From positions 1,736,001 through 1,800,000 of the forward strand of contig JAHDVF020000240.1 in the NCBI GenBank assembly GCA_022606425.2: a DNA stretch of 64,000 nucleotides, written 5' to 3'. Positions 56,601-62,649 of this stretch are shown piece after piece. The notes beneath the pieces were generated by a model. That model was not told the origin of the DNA. It did not search any database and was given only the letters and a program-made list of their open reading frames with translations. This DNA is from Lepidostoma basale. Taxonomy: Eukaryota > Arthropoda > Insecta > Trichoptera > Lepidostomatidae. Every line of letters begins with the position of its first letter. Position 1 is the first letter of the stretch. The position numbers were made by a program, and so were the translations under genes.

Positions 56601-57585
56601 ATGGATCGGTCATGTAATACGACAGGAGGGCCTCTTGCATGCCATAATGGAGGGTATGACCAAAGGGACAAACTCTAGGGAACGCCCACGCTGAGAGTAT
56701 CTGGAGGACCTGTTGGTGGACGTGCGCTGCTCACCATATGCAGATTTCAAAAGAGCCGCACAAGACAGGGAAGAATGGAAGAGAAGTATAGAGGATATTG
56801 CTGCAAACCAATCCCAGGATTGAAACCAGAGAAGAACCAAATAAAAATTTCTAGACTTTTAAATCTAATATATATTATAATGCACAATAGATATATCTAT
56901 ACATTTATGTGATTATTTCACTGCTATGATATTACATAATTATAATATAATACATTCATTTTAGATGTTTGTTAATATTCGTGTATTCAATTAGCGAGAT
57001 ATAAGTATGTGAGGTTTTGGCGTTTAATTTGTTTTACACCATTAGCATATTGTTTAGCAATCAGGATTTTTATATTAAATTATTGACTGTCTACACGTAA
57101 ATACATTTTATCATTTGGAATTTCATGGTAGAAGTACAATATGAATTAAAAAAATAATATTATATTGTAAAGAACTTTTTTAAATTCATTTAAAAAAAAG
57201 TTTTAACTTTTTCAAATTTATTTTATTTATTTATAAAAAAATCACAAACATTACAGACATATAATTCCAGATCGTTTGCAATTACATTATAAGAGATTAA
57301 AAGAGAAGCATACAAAAAATTAAGCTTAAGAAATAGAAAAAAATCATAACATTGATTTTACGAGTATTTTTGATTTCATTATTAATATGTAAATTTATTA
57401 AAAAAATCACCTGAAAAAGACACTGCATTTCCTCTTATGACATCGTAAGAGGTTTTAGTACTAAACAAAAGATAAGGATTGCCTTCCGATTGATAACAAA
57501 CATTTCGAGCAGGATTTGATATTATTACACCTTCAACTAGAGCCAACAGCAACACTATCAAGCACGTTTCACTACACATCAACAT
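41671..57585 (-). CDS. MINPP1-like: Gene C: secreted MINPP1-like histidine phosphatase, 5 exons, 452 aa, 9.6-kb first intron
   Basis: Exons in order: 57585-57411, 47791-47352, 45392-45291, 44667-44198, 41842-41671. All are GT/AG with phases 1,0,0,2, joined length 1359 nt. Residues 1-20 look like a signal peptide (C-L-I-V-L-L-L-A-L-V core). This paralogue keeps the full motif R70-H71-G72-T73-R74-F75-P76 and the late F-S-H344-D345, so it is the best candidate for a normal enzyme. FYFRHTNTQRT and SPWCAVF are family-typical. An N123-S-T sequon is present. Exon 4 is one codon shorter than in A and B, and the C-terminus is seven residues longer (ends F-Y-R-Y-L). Exon 1 is assigned by its position, strand, length, phase and similarity to the A and B first exons; the 9.6-kb gap makes it the least certain exon. 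Confidence 0.85.
41925..42090 (+). repeat. Chimera of fold-back families H5 and H2 in gene C intron 4
   Basis: The H5 outer arm (ACGTCAGTTTTCTAGAAGTT, TTATTATATTTTA) runs directly into the H2 core (GACGAAACAGCTGTTGCGTA) and H2 outer arm ending TCTCGACCAAAACAATGGAC. The join falls at about 41960, just 5' of GAA. Confidence 0.55.
42225..42495. repeat. Interspersed repeat M, rearranged copy in gene C intron 4
   Basis: ACAAATACTTGTAGACGAAT, a duplicated CTCAATAGAGACGAAGATGC, CGCTTAACCCAACCAATGAG and a terminal CTTCGTCTCTATTG in inverse orientation. The ends form an inverted repeat (GATTAATTTTATCTCAATAG and its complement at 42460). Confidence 0.6.
42830..43040. repeat. Fold-back family H5 in gene C intron 4
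   Basis: Two outer arms (CTCCTAGAAGACAGACGTTT at 42842, GTCTTCTAGAAGTTTTATAA at 42921) plus the minus-strand inner motif UGAUAA, U, GCCUU-AGA-AGGGC, GAA, ACAUGU, C, AUUCC at 42955-42990. Stem II pairs fully; the core reads UGAUAA instead of CUGAUGA. Confidence 0.6.
43045..43515. other. AT-rich intron sequence
   Basis: Nothing recognised. Confidence 0.4.
43518..43690 (-). mobile_element. LINE family A 3' end in gene C intron 4
   Basis: The CCCCGAAGGGGTAGGGAGAA block through CGCGCGTCGATTTCTCTGAC to the NVGHVRSQRNRRACMTRCMN coding complement; the TTAG tail is lost. Confidence 0.7.
43795..44065 (-). mobile_element. tRNA-derived SINE, tail type 2, in gene C intron 4
   Basis: Minus strand: head with B box GGTTCGATGCC, body, and type 2 tail (AAGAGCGATTCAATAAAAT) ending against an ATT microsatellite (43793-43811). 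Beyond the head, 44030-44065 contains GTGGCCGAGTGGTCGTGGCC on the plus strand, an inverted and partly duplicated A box. Confidence 0.75.
44765..44905 (-). mobile_element. LINE family A remnant in gene C intron 3
   Basis: GGAATGGATCGCCACACC, CACATTCATACACACACGTC and TTCTACTTCGAACA match the minus-strand family A end, close to the 21838 subfamily. Degenerate. Confidence 0.5.
45465..45800 (+). mobile_element. LINE family D 3' end in gene C intron 2
   Basis: Plus strand MFRIPWTDGVTNTEVLNRAR, YLGHVLRGEKYRLLHLILKG, KVEGRRGAGRRR, then a frameshift into WTGIETVEELFRTAQDRDEI and TRVIANV. Ends GGGGGACCTGATAGGGCATG. It starts about 75 bp beyond exon 3. Confidence 0.75.
45900..46340. other. AT-rich intron sequence
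   Basis: Nothing recognised. Confidence 0.35.
46345..46510 (+). mobile_element. LINE family B-like 3' remnant in gene C intron 2
   Basis: Degenerate plus-strand KKRGRSRP, MRCSSYTEKKKLTEDRTEWR and ADQSAGL followed by a stop match the family B ending (compare RCSSYADLKRAAQDREKW at 16040). Confidence 0.5.
46678..47340 (-). mobile_element. LINE family A copy next to the gene C exon 2 donor
   Basis: Minus strand from 47340: FVYLGSMFTRDGRVERDIER, RVGACNKVNGAHKVVIANKN, ARMAVHNGVLLPTLMNGSEA, QKKDESRINAVEMRFLRRMC and on to SILSAYPFGETA, then GGCGTGATGGTAGTTAGTTA. The 5' truncation lies only about 10 bp inside gene C intron 2. Same orientation as the gene. Confidence 0.8.
47998..48215. repeat. Fold-back repeat family H2 in gene C intron 1
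   Basis: The left outer arm (CAATTGTTTTGGCCGAAAGA at 48000) and right outer arm (CAAAGTTTTTGAATTAACAG at 48180) are inverted copies. The inner left motif is deleted, leaving one motif at 48110. Confidence 0.65.
48105..48150 (+). ncRNA. Hammerhead-ribozyme-like motif (H2)
   Basis: CUGAUGA (48110-48116), U, GUCAAC-AUUG-GUUGAU, GAA, ACAGCUGU, C, then GUAAAGU. Core and stem II are identical to the 7824 copy. Confidence 0.5.
48290..48490. repeat. Fold-back family H5 in gene C intron 1
   Basis: Minus-strand arm ACGGGAATAACATGTTTTGT (48327) and plus-strand arm GAAAGGCGTAACCTGTTATT (48381) with outer words either side. Cores are degenerate. Confidence 0.5.
48820..48920 (+). repeat. Fold-back family H5, outer arm only
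   Basis: ATAAAACTTCTAGAAAACAG then ACGTTTTC and TATGGAGTTTAACATCATTA, as in the H5 right arms. Confidence 0.5.
48925..49975. other. AT-rich intron sequence
   Basis: About 1 kb of AT-rich DNA in gene C intron 1 with no recognised repeat or gene. Confidence 0.4.
49981..50199. mobile_element. piggyBac-like MITE (about 210 bp)
   Basis: Flanked by TTAA on both sides (49981-49984 and 50196-50199). The termini CCCCTATAGTGCG and (reverse complement of the right end) CCCCCATTGTGCG form an inverted repeat. TTAA duplication and CCC-starting ends are the marks of piggyBac elements. Internal GCTGCAAATGTAGCCTGCTG words are repeated in inverse. A half copy lies at 38615. Confidence 0.75.
50340..50600 (+). 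mobile_element. LINE family A 3' end in gene C intron 1
   Basis: MLYTSNVSGKSAAEFQENHG-like coding, a triplicated ATGATTA slip (50422-50446), AAGGCGGCCACC, and the terminal CAGCGTGATGGTTAGTTA. Confidence 0.65.
50605..51210. other. AT-rich intron sequence
   Basis: Nothing recognised. Confidence 0.4.
51215..51600 (-). repeat. Fold-back family H2, left arm and centre
   Basis: AACTGTTAAATTAAATAACT, the motif at 51288-51320, then the inverted centre GAGTTAGGTACCTAAATATT. The right arm is missing. Confidence 0.65.
51284..51322 (-). ncRNA. Hammerhead-like motif, mutated (H2)
   Basis: Minus strand CUGAUGA, U, GUCAAC-AUAG-GUUGAC, AAA (GAA lost), ACAGCUGU, C. Stem II gains a full G-C pair relative to other copies, but the G12 change should abolish activity. 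Confidence 0.4.
51665..51840. repeat. Fold-back repeat family H1, both arms
   Basis: Left arm from AACACTGTTTTTTCCAC inward to GACATGTTTCGATGCAGC; right arm from TTCTCCGGATGATGG outward to CTTAAAAGTGGAAAAATAAT. Plus-strand core: UUCUC, CGGAUGA, a weak stem, GAA, AUAUGC-C, GGAGAA. Stem I UUCUC/GAGAA is intact although the core has decayed. Minus-strand partner: GAUGC/GCAUC hairpin, GAA, ACAUGU, C, GAGAA. Confidence 0.6.
52085..52355. mobile_element. LINE fragment with inverted partial copy
   Basis: 52090-52260 (plus) reads WGRSRRRLLKRPSGPHGEYK, SSNRLIGRLPKRWKDGWTSS, a family C-like ending. At 52300-52360 the start of the same segment recurs inverted (ATTCTCCATGTGGTCCACGT ... AGCACCTTCTGCTTCTTC), making a hairpin of about 60-bp arms. 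Confidence 0.5.
52360..53070. other. AT-rich intron sequence
   Basis: Includes a duplicated TTGGTTTTAATTATTAT (52460 and 52503). No gene seen. Confidence 0.35.
53075..53455 (+). mobile_element. LINE family A copy in gene C intron 1
   Basis: AEMRSLRRICANMMHDRI-type coding, then ECRAEESVINKIMKVSLHWF and MERIDKVITSK with frameshifts; ends CAGTAGGATGGTTTATTG. Confidence 0.65.
53905..54085 (-). mobile_element. tRNA-derived SINE in gene C intron 1
   Basis: Minus strand head GACGACCTCCGTAACAGAGT, degenerate B box GGTCAATTCC, body with TGACAATGAAATGGCGATAG. The tail is truncated. Confidence 0.65.
54105..54425 (-). mobile_element. LINE family A 3' end in gene C intron 1
   Basis: The AACTAACTAACCATTACTCC tail complement, the CCAAGAGGGGTAGAGAGGAT block, and GGRHTRSRENRQACMNLEES-like and KADDFIISKIKKGSVRWFRH-like coding. 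Confidence 0.65.
54815..54945 (+). mobile_element. SINE 3' part, tail type 1
   Basis: Lacks the tRNA head; ACAATAAAATGGCGATTAAT, TCATGAGAATCAAGAGCTAA and AAGTAATTGGGTTAAAATAA identify the body and type 1 tail. Confidence 0.65.
55093..55131 (-). ncRNA. Hammerhead-ribozyme-like motif (H6, left arm)
   Basis: Minus strand: AUUA, CUGAAGA, A, GGAC-CGGCU-GUCC, GAA, ACAUGG, C, UGAU. Stem I pairs over four bases with one G·U. The stem III palindrome has one change. Confidence 0.45.
55255..55485 (-). mobile_element. tRNA-derived SINE, tail type 2
   Basis: Minus strand head GTGGCCGAGTGGTAAGTACA, B box GGTTCGATTCC, body, and tail ACATCGATTTGGCTCATAAA with GAGCGATTCAACAAAATA. Nearly full length. Confidence 0.8.
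55490..55528 (+). ncRNA. Hammerhead-ribozyme-like motif with all three stems (H6, right arm)
   Basis: Stem I AUCA (55490-55493) pairs with UGAU (55525-55528) and can extend by wobble pairs. CUGAAGA is 55494-55500, extra A 55501, stem II GGAC/GUCC with loop CGGUU (55502-55514), GAA 55515-55517, palindromic ACAUGU 55518-55523, and C 55524 is the predicted cleavage base. This is the cleanest copy in the window. Confidence 0.55.
55755..55975 (-). mobile_element. tRNA-derived SINE, tail type 2, degenerate
   Basis: TTTTGTTGAATAGCTCCGTC, ATGACATGTGATAGGTAACT and GCGATTTTATTGTCACATGA mark tail and body in minus orientation. The head has lost its B box. Confidence 0.6.
55985..56095 (+). repeat. Fold-back family H1, right arm
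   Basis: AACCUUCGAACCAUGUCGAG, then AAAAATAAACTCAAAAGTGG and AAACAGTGTTTTAATTCATA. Shows the consensus junction AUGUC-GAGAAA although the CUGAUGA box is absent. Confidence 0.55.
56345..56838 (+). mobile_element. LINE family B 3' end, decayed
   Basis: About 85-90% similar by eye to 15680-16137 but with stops and small indels: RRLLGIFWRDPITNEEVFQR then a stop, GRARWIGHVIRQEGLLHAIM-like coding, ending AANQSQD. Lies in gene C intron 1. Confidence 0.75.
56840..57405. other. AT-rich intron sequence beside gene C exon 1
   Basis: Nothing recognised. Confidence 0.35.
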
Positions 57586-57713
57586 TTTGTTTGTTGGGAC
57601 GTAGAACTAGGAGGAGGTGTATTAATACTGTTTTATCGTATAGTCCACATGTTAAGAACTACTAACAAACTCTCCACCCGAAACAGAAATGAGCAAGCTA
57701 TAATGCAGCCCAG

Positions 57714-57721
57714 TTATATAA
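57714..57721 (-). promoter_or_regulatory. Candidate TATA box of gene C
   Basis: TTATATAA on the minus strand about 130 bases upstream of the start codon, followed 25-30 bases later by a plausible start region. Weaker evidence than for gene B. Confidence 0.35.
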
Positions 57722-57804
57722 CAGCTCAACACTAACACATTACCGCCCGGACACGTAATTTAATTATAATATTTTTATTTTATACAACAACATCAACAAC
57801 AAAA

Positions 57805-58255
57805 ACAAACCATCACGCCGTTTACCCGTAGGGGTAGGCAGAGAGAATGGACCGCCATACTACTCTATCCTGGCACATCTCTCTAACTTCCTCCACATTC
57901 ATACAGCGAGTCATACACGTACGTCGATTCTTCCGATTTCTAACATGACCAACCTTTAAAATTTGATTAATTTGGTCATGCCATGTTTTCCTCGGTCTGC
58001 CTCGATTCCGTACTTTCTTAACATGCGCTCCATTTGTCCGAACCAATGCAGCGATCTTTTCATAATTTTGTTCATAATACCTTCTTCCGCTCAACATTCC
58101 TTTCTTATATCAGCATTTAAGATTCTGTCGTATATCGTTCTACCACACATACATCTTACGGACCTCGTCTCTACCGTATTTATTTTGCTTTCATCCTTCT
58201 TCTACCAGTTCCATGCTTCGCTTCCATACACAAGGGTTGGGACCAGAACTCCATT
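57805..58255 (-). mobile_element. LINE family A 3' end upstream of gene C
   Basis: Minus strand VGTRTLVYGSEAWNW-type coding, then KVRNRGRPRKTWHDQINQIL, KVGHVRNRKNRRTCMTRCMN, SILSAYPYG and the CGGCGTGATGGTTTGTTTTT end at 57805-57830. It sits directly behind the candidate promoter. Confidence 0.75.
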
Positions 58256-58369
58256 TTATTATTTTAAATTTATTGTAAAAGCTAAATAAAATGAGATTGA
58301 AAATAATCAAATCTATTGAAAATATGCATGAAAATATGAGTTTTTTTTTTAATTCTGTATATGTTGTAA

Positions 58370-58530
58370 TCACGTAAGAAAAGCTTTGACTATCGCCATT
58401 TTATCATCACGTCAATTCTACACCAAACTAAAGACACTTGACAATCACACTGCCATTGCCGGGAATCGAGTACGGGACCTTCGGAATGGAAGTCAGAGCT
58501 CTAATCTCTCTGCCGCGAAGGTTGCCAATT
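58370..58530 (-). mobile_element. tRNA-derived SINE, degenerate
   Basis: Minus strand head with CGCGGCAGAGAGATTAGAGC, B-box-like GGTCCCGTACTCGATTCCCG and body GACGTGATGATAAAATGGCG. The tail is missing. Confidence 0.65.
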
Positions 58531-58739
58531 GACTTTTTCACTTACAACTTATTTTTGATTTATATAACATCATTTAGTATCCTCTAACTATGTAATCTTT
58601 GTCATAAAATTTCTTAATGAGTTCCAAGAAAAACTTTAAAATATTTCTGGACCCACCCAAATAATTATTTGTTAAAAATGTACAAAGTCACATCAATTTT
58701 CCTTAATTACCAATTATGCTCCATTTACTAGTGTAATAA

Positions 58740-58885
58740 ACTGCAACGAGTAGAATTTTCGTCACATTTGATGATGCCTTAGAATGACGAAACATGTCAT
58801 TCCCATAAAATATAATAATACTTCTAGAAAACTGACGTTTTTATTCGTATTAATTACATAAAATATAGAAAACTATTATCTGATT
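58740..58885 (+). repeat. Fold-back family H5, right arm
   Basis: UUGAUGA (58768), GCCUUAGAAUGAC, GAA, ACAUGU, C, AUUCCCAUAAAAU, then the outer arm ACTTCTAGAAAACTGACGTT. Position C3 is U here. Confidence 0.55.
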
Positions 58886-59074
58886 GCTGGTGTCTGATGA
58901 CTTTAAACATTTTCAAAGTGCCCTTGAGGTGAGTTATTCAAGAAAACGTCGCTACACAAATTTACCTAATTATGACATTATTATTTAGTACAGATTACTT
59001 ATTATGATTTTTAAATAAACATGTATTAAACATTTTAAATAAGCTGTCAGTAAAACTGTGGTGTTAAATAATGT

Positions 59075-59260
59075 CGATGTTTGTATGAATTTAAACACTG
59101 TTTTCTCCACTATTGAGTTTATTTTTTGTAGACATGTTTCAAAGGTTTTATACCTTAATCGCGGGTAGAACAATATAAACTCATTTCATATCGTTCTCCT
59201 GATGATGAAGGTGTGAAAGAGAAAAAAAAACGGGTTCATAAAAATCGACATATTTTAAAT
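59075..59260. repeat. Fold-back family H1, both arms, inner ends decayed
   Basis: Left arm AACACTGTTTTCTCCACTAT inward to GACATGTTTCAAAGG; right side UCGUUCUCCUGAUGAUGAAG, then GUGUGAAAGAGAAAAA, where a deletion has removed the CCUUC-GAA-ACAUGU part. Confidence 0.6.
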
Positions 59261-59264
59261 ATTT

Positions 59265-60120
59265 ATTGAATTAAAAAGTCAGAAATAAATTTTTAAGTAT
59301 TTTGTAAAATACCGGAACCTTGAAAACGCAAAATGTTGGCCAAATCTTCCACCGCAATGGCAAGAGAAATACGAAATACAATGTCTTTTCTAGGATCATA
59401 TCTTCAATATATTTATATAAATAGCTACTCATTGACAAAAATAAGAAGTTGTTAAGAAATTATGATGCAGAGTTCTTTTAAATGTCATTTTGCAAGAATT
59501 ATGATTTTGCTTTATTTCTATAATATTAACAATAAAAATGTTCTAAAAAAATCTTCTCAAAATGCAGCTCAATATCTAAAAATAATATTTATGTTTAACA
59601 TACTCGTATTATGGGTATAATTAAAAATAAGGGTATATAAAAAAAACACAGTTAAACTGCTTATTTAATCTGAAGAGATGAGGAATAGCTCATTTTCAAA
59701 ATATATAATTCTTCTGTACGGGCGTATGTAGTTAAATTTATCCTAAGCGGCTGGACCGATTTAGATGAAATATTTTGTTTTTGTTTGTGTGGGTTGCTGG
59801 ATCGTTTAGATTTACAATTCGACCTGGTAGATGACCGTCAAAATCTGATGGAAAGTTCATGAATAATTGACCTTCTGAGAATAATTCATAGTTATGCTTG
59901 TTTACCATAGATGGCGCTGACATCGAATTCTGTGTTGAAGCATTCACAATGCACACATCACTTGCTTTGTAGCATGGCGTAGATTTAAAATTCAAGCTCA
60001 AGTGTCATTTAGTATACAGTTTATAGAAAATACAAATATCGAAAAAACGTTTGCTGAACCAGTTAAAATAACAGACAAGCCAAAGTTATTGCAAAACAAC
60101 GTCTGTCGGGTCATATATAA
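59265..60120. other. Unassigned sequence
   Basis: AT-rich. 59330-59400 shares TTGGCCAAATCTTCCACCGC with 10582-10601 (GTCGGCCAAATCTTCCACCG), probably an old repeat. An 87-codon minus-strand frame at 60001-59738 has no recognised domain; 59730-60000 resembles a bacterial-like 'GCGGCTGGACCGATTTAGAT' repeat seen in insect genomes, but I cannot classify it. Confidence 0.3.
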
Positions 60121-60124
60121 ATTT

Positions 60125-60480
60125 CTTCTTCTTCTTTTAATAGATCTGACGATCTGTGACACAGAAATCATGTCTCGTCGGATGATGAGGTCCAGCTGTC
60201 TCTCCATCTCTTAGGCGGTCTTTAAGATGGGCGGTGTCTGGAGGGGATTTCATAGTCGGCTGTATATGCAATTCTGTCACCATCCATTCGGGCTATAAAT
60301 ATGGTCCCTCCAGTATCTTCTTTTGGATCTACTCCACGGAATTATATCCTCTATTTCGTAGGTTTTCTTATGTCTACGTTGCGGATACGATCTTGGAGAG
60401 TTTTTCGAGTAATTAATCTTAGGACTTTCATCTTCGATGTTGTTAGTAGTCCCTTGGTTCAAGCACATGCTTATCGACTG
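60125..60480 (-). mobile_element. LINE family C fragment (divergent)
   Basis: Minus strand KTYEIEDIIPWSRSKRRYWR, DHIYSPNGW, then a frameshifted PPILKTA*EMERQLDLIIRR-like ending. It faces another family C end at 60500 in the opposite orientation. Confidence 0.6.
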
Positions 60481-60499
60481 CAAGATCAGAATTTATAAA

Positions 60500-60690
60500 T
60501 CACCACCTCAGATATCTTATCACCAGCAGACTCCCCTATATTGCATGACATAATCAACCTCAAAGCACTCGTCGTCGTGAAAGACCTCCTAAAATATGGA
60601 AGGACAGCTGGGAATCTACCTCACAGGAGGAGCAACACTCTGGAGAACAGACCACATAGGCCTACAATAAAGAATAAGTATTTTATATTA
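60500..60690 (+). mobile_element. LINE family C 3' end
   Basis: AGACTCCCCTATATTGCATG, CGTGAAAGACCTCCTAAAAT, GGAAGGACAGCTGGGAATCT and the terminal GAACAGACCACATAGGCCTA then ACAATAAAGAATAAG. Confidence 0.7.
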
Positions 60691-60694
60691 TTTT

Positions 60695-61670
60695 GTCATT
60701 TGCGCAAAGAGCTCTTGACAATAAGTTGCATTATTTACAATTAATGTTAAGTCCAGTAAAATATATTTATATTTGACGGGCCATAAGTGTTGAGTGGTTA
60801 CAGAGTCACTTTATTGTATTGTTTTTAATGACACTAACTATCTAATTTAATGACTACATCGGAATTCCTCGACAAATGATAGTGTAGGAACGAATATTAT
60901 ATTATAATTAATAATTTATAATACAATACATTCTACCGGAACTTGGTAAGTAATTTGTTTTAATAAAAAACGTAAGAAGTTAAATTATTTCTTCATTTCA
61001 ATTTCTTATCACATTGCCAATTATTGCCATGCATGCGATACGCTTCGGTTAGTACACCGCAAAAAGTTAATATTACAATAAAAAAAAAGTTTAAACCGTT
61101 TTGGCAAATATTTCACGAGTATAAAATTTTGTTTTGATATATTTTACTGCGAGTTTGTACAGAATTATCAAGGCTATTAGAATAAAACCGAGTTTTCGAA
61201 AAATCACTTGAACATTCCTACGGTAGACATAAAAGTAACAGTCAATAACCCATTCGATTTCTATTCGATTAAATGGAGTAGAGATAGATAATGTATTGAA
61301 TAGCATTGAATGAATTAAGTTTCAACATTTATTTCAAGAAATCGATAAATTTTTCTTTGAATTGAGAATAGTAAACAATAAATAAAAATAGTTTTTGTAC
61401 GAGTATCATTTGTGAAAAAAAAAAGACTGCACCAAGAATCTTTAGAGTTTATTGATTAAGTTTTGTAATTCAATGATCGTTTTTATTGTTATATACATTT
61501 TTTATTAAACAAAAATGAAATTATGGCTTTGTATATGAATTATAACTTGCATTGAGTTGATTGGTATAAACTTGAAGAATAATACATTTAACTTTAACAG
61601 AATAAAACTAATTCTCACATGAAAATATTGAATTGAAGCAATAATAAACTTTGGAATGAAGCTATGTGGT
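60695..61670. other. AT-rich spacer
   Basis: Nothing recognised on either strand. Confidence 0.4.
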
Positions 61671-61677
61671 TTGACAT

Positions 61678-61905
61678 ATTTAAAATTAGAATTAAACACT
61701 TTTAAAACGTTGTATAAAACCACTTTATTTTGGTTAGTTTTGTGTATAGAATATACAGTTTGTATATATAAAGTTTATAAACAATATATACAGTTTGTGT
61801 ATAGCCCCGACGAAGCTTGTTACAGAGTGAAACCGGTTGGCGCTCCTGACTAAAAAAAATGGTTTTATACAACGTTTTAAAAGTGCTTAATTCTAATTTT
61901 TGAAG
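61678..61905. repeat. Fold-back repeat family H7
   Basis: Outer arms AAAATTAGAATTAAACACTT ... ACGTTGTATAAAACCA (61681-61721) and its near-exact complement (61859-61899), about 41 bp with one or two mismatches. A single motif lies near the right arm. Confidence 0.7.
61804..61845 (+). ncRNA. Hammerhead-like motif (H7)
   Basis: GCC, CCGACGA (61807-61813), A, a weak GCUU/GAGU stem II, GAA, palindromic ACCGGU, U, GGC. Stem I GCC/GGC pairs. The core differs from CUGANGA at U4, so this copy is probably inactive, but the layout is the same with a fourth stem III palindrome. Confidence 0.4.
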
Positions 61906-61999
61906 CAATATTAATAAAAAGTTCTAACGAGGAATAAGATATCCAAGTATGAGCCTAAATAAAAAATGTAAATAGGTCTTTTAGCCTCCTCTCGTTATC

Positions 62000-62045
62000 A
62001 TTTGTAAATGATTGTTAAAACCTCTTTTAACAATCATTTACAAAT
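62000..62045. repeat. Perfect 21-bp inverted repeat with 4-nt loop
   Basis: ATTTGTAAATGATTGTTAAA(A), loop CCTC, then the exact complement. A strong isolated hairpin in AT-rich DNA; no terminator role is implied in a eukaryote. Confidence 0.7.
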
Positions 62046-62149
62046 ATATATGTTATTGGTTTTACATATTTAAAATCAAATATTAAAGATTCTATGAGCT
62101 TCATGTTGCGGTAGACTCAATCGGTGTGTTTTTCTTGTCTGTATCTGCA

Positions 62150-62220
62150 ATATGAAGAAATTCATAATAAAACATTATAGAAAGCAGACGTTTGCATTCG
62201 TATTAATTAGATTTAGTGTT
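62150..62220 (+). repeat. Fold-back family H5, outer arm fragment
   Basis: ATAATAAAACATTATAGAAA, GCAGACGTTTGCATTCGTAT and TAATTAGAT match H5 outer arms. Confidence 0.45.
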
Positions 62221-62474
62221 TCGAGTAACAAAAAATAATGGAAGAAAATTATATCTATTAAACAAAAAAGGGATTAATATGCAATCATTCTATCGGATTC
62301 AGCAGCTGCGTCGCCATTGTTAGCATCATTATATCCTACTGACATTGACGGTAGAGTTATGTATAAAAAAATAACAAACCAAGTGATTTTAATAACTATT
62401 GGCAAAGTATTATACAAATACGTATATAGTAGTATTTGAAAAACACTTTGTATGTTCTATTTGTTTTTGTTTGT

Positions 62475-62570
62475 TAAATCATCAAACTTAAATTATTGTA
62501 ATACTCGTATATCATGAAAACTAGTTACATTTCACTTATTTAAGTTTGATGATATAATATTATAAAAAAA
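62475..62570. repeat. Inverted repeat
   Basis: AAATCATCAAACTTAAAT (62476-62493) and ATTTAAGTTTGATGATAT (62539-62556) pair over about 16 bp across a 45-bp spacer. Unclassified. Confidence 0.45.
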
Positions 62571-62649
62571 AGAGTTAAGTGTTTTTCATAAATCCAATAT
62601 TAGAACATCTTCAATCTTTAGGTTTAACTAATATAATATTAATGTAGAA

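Noticed and set aside
59738..60001. 87-codon minus-strand frame as a gene
   Set aside because: No recognisable domain or splice context, and it lies in what looks like an old dispersed repeat.
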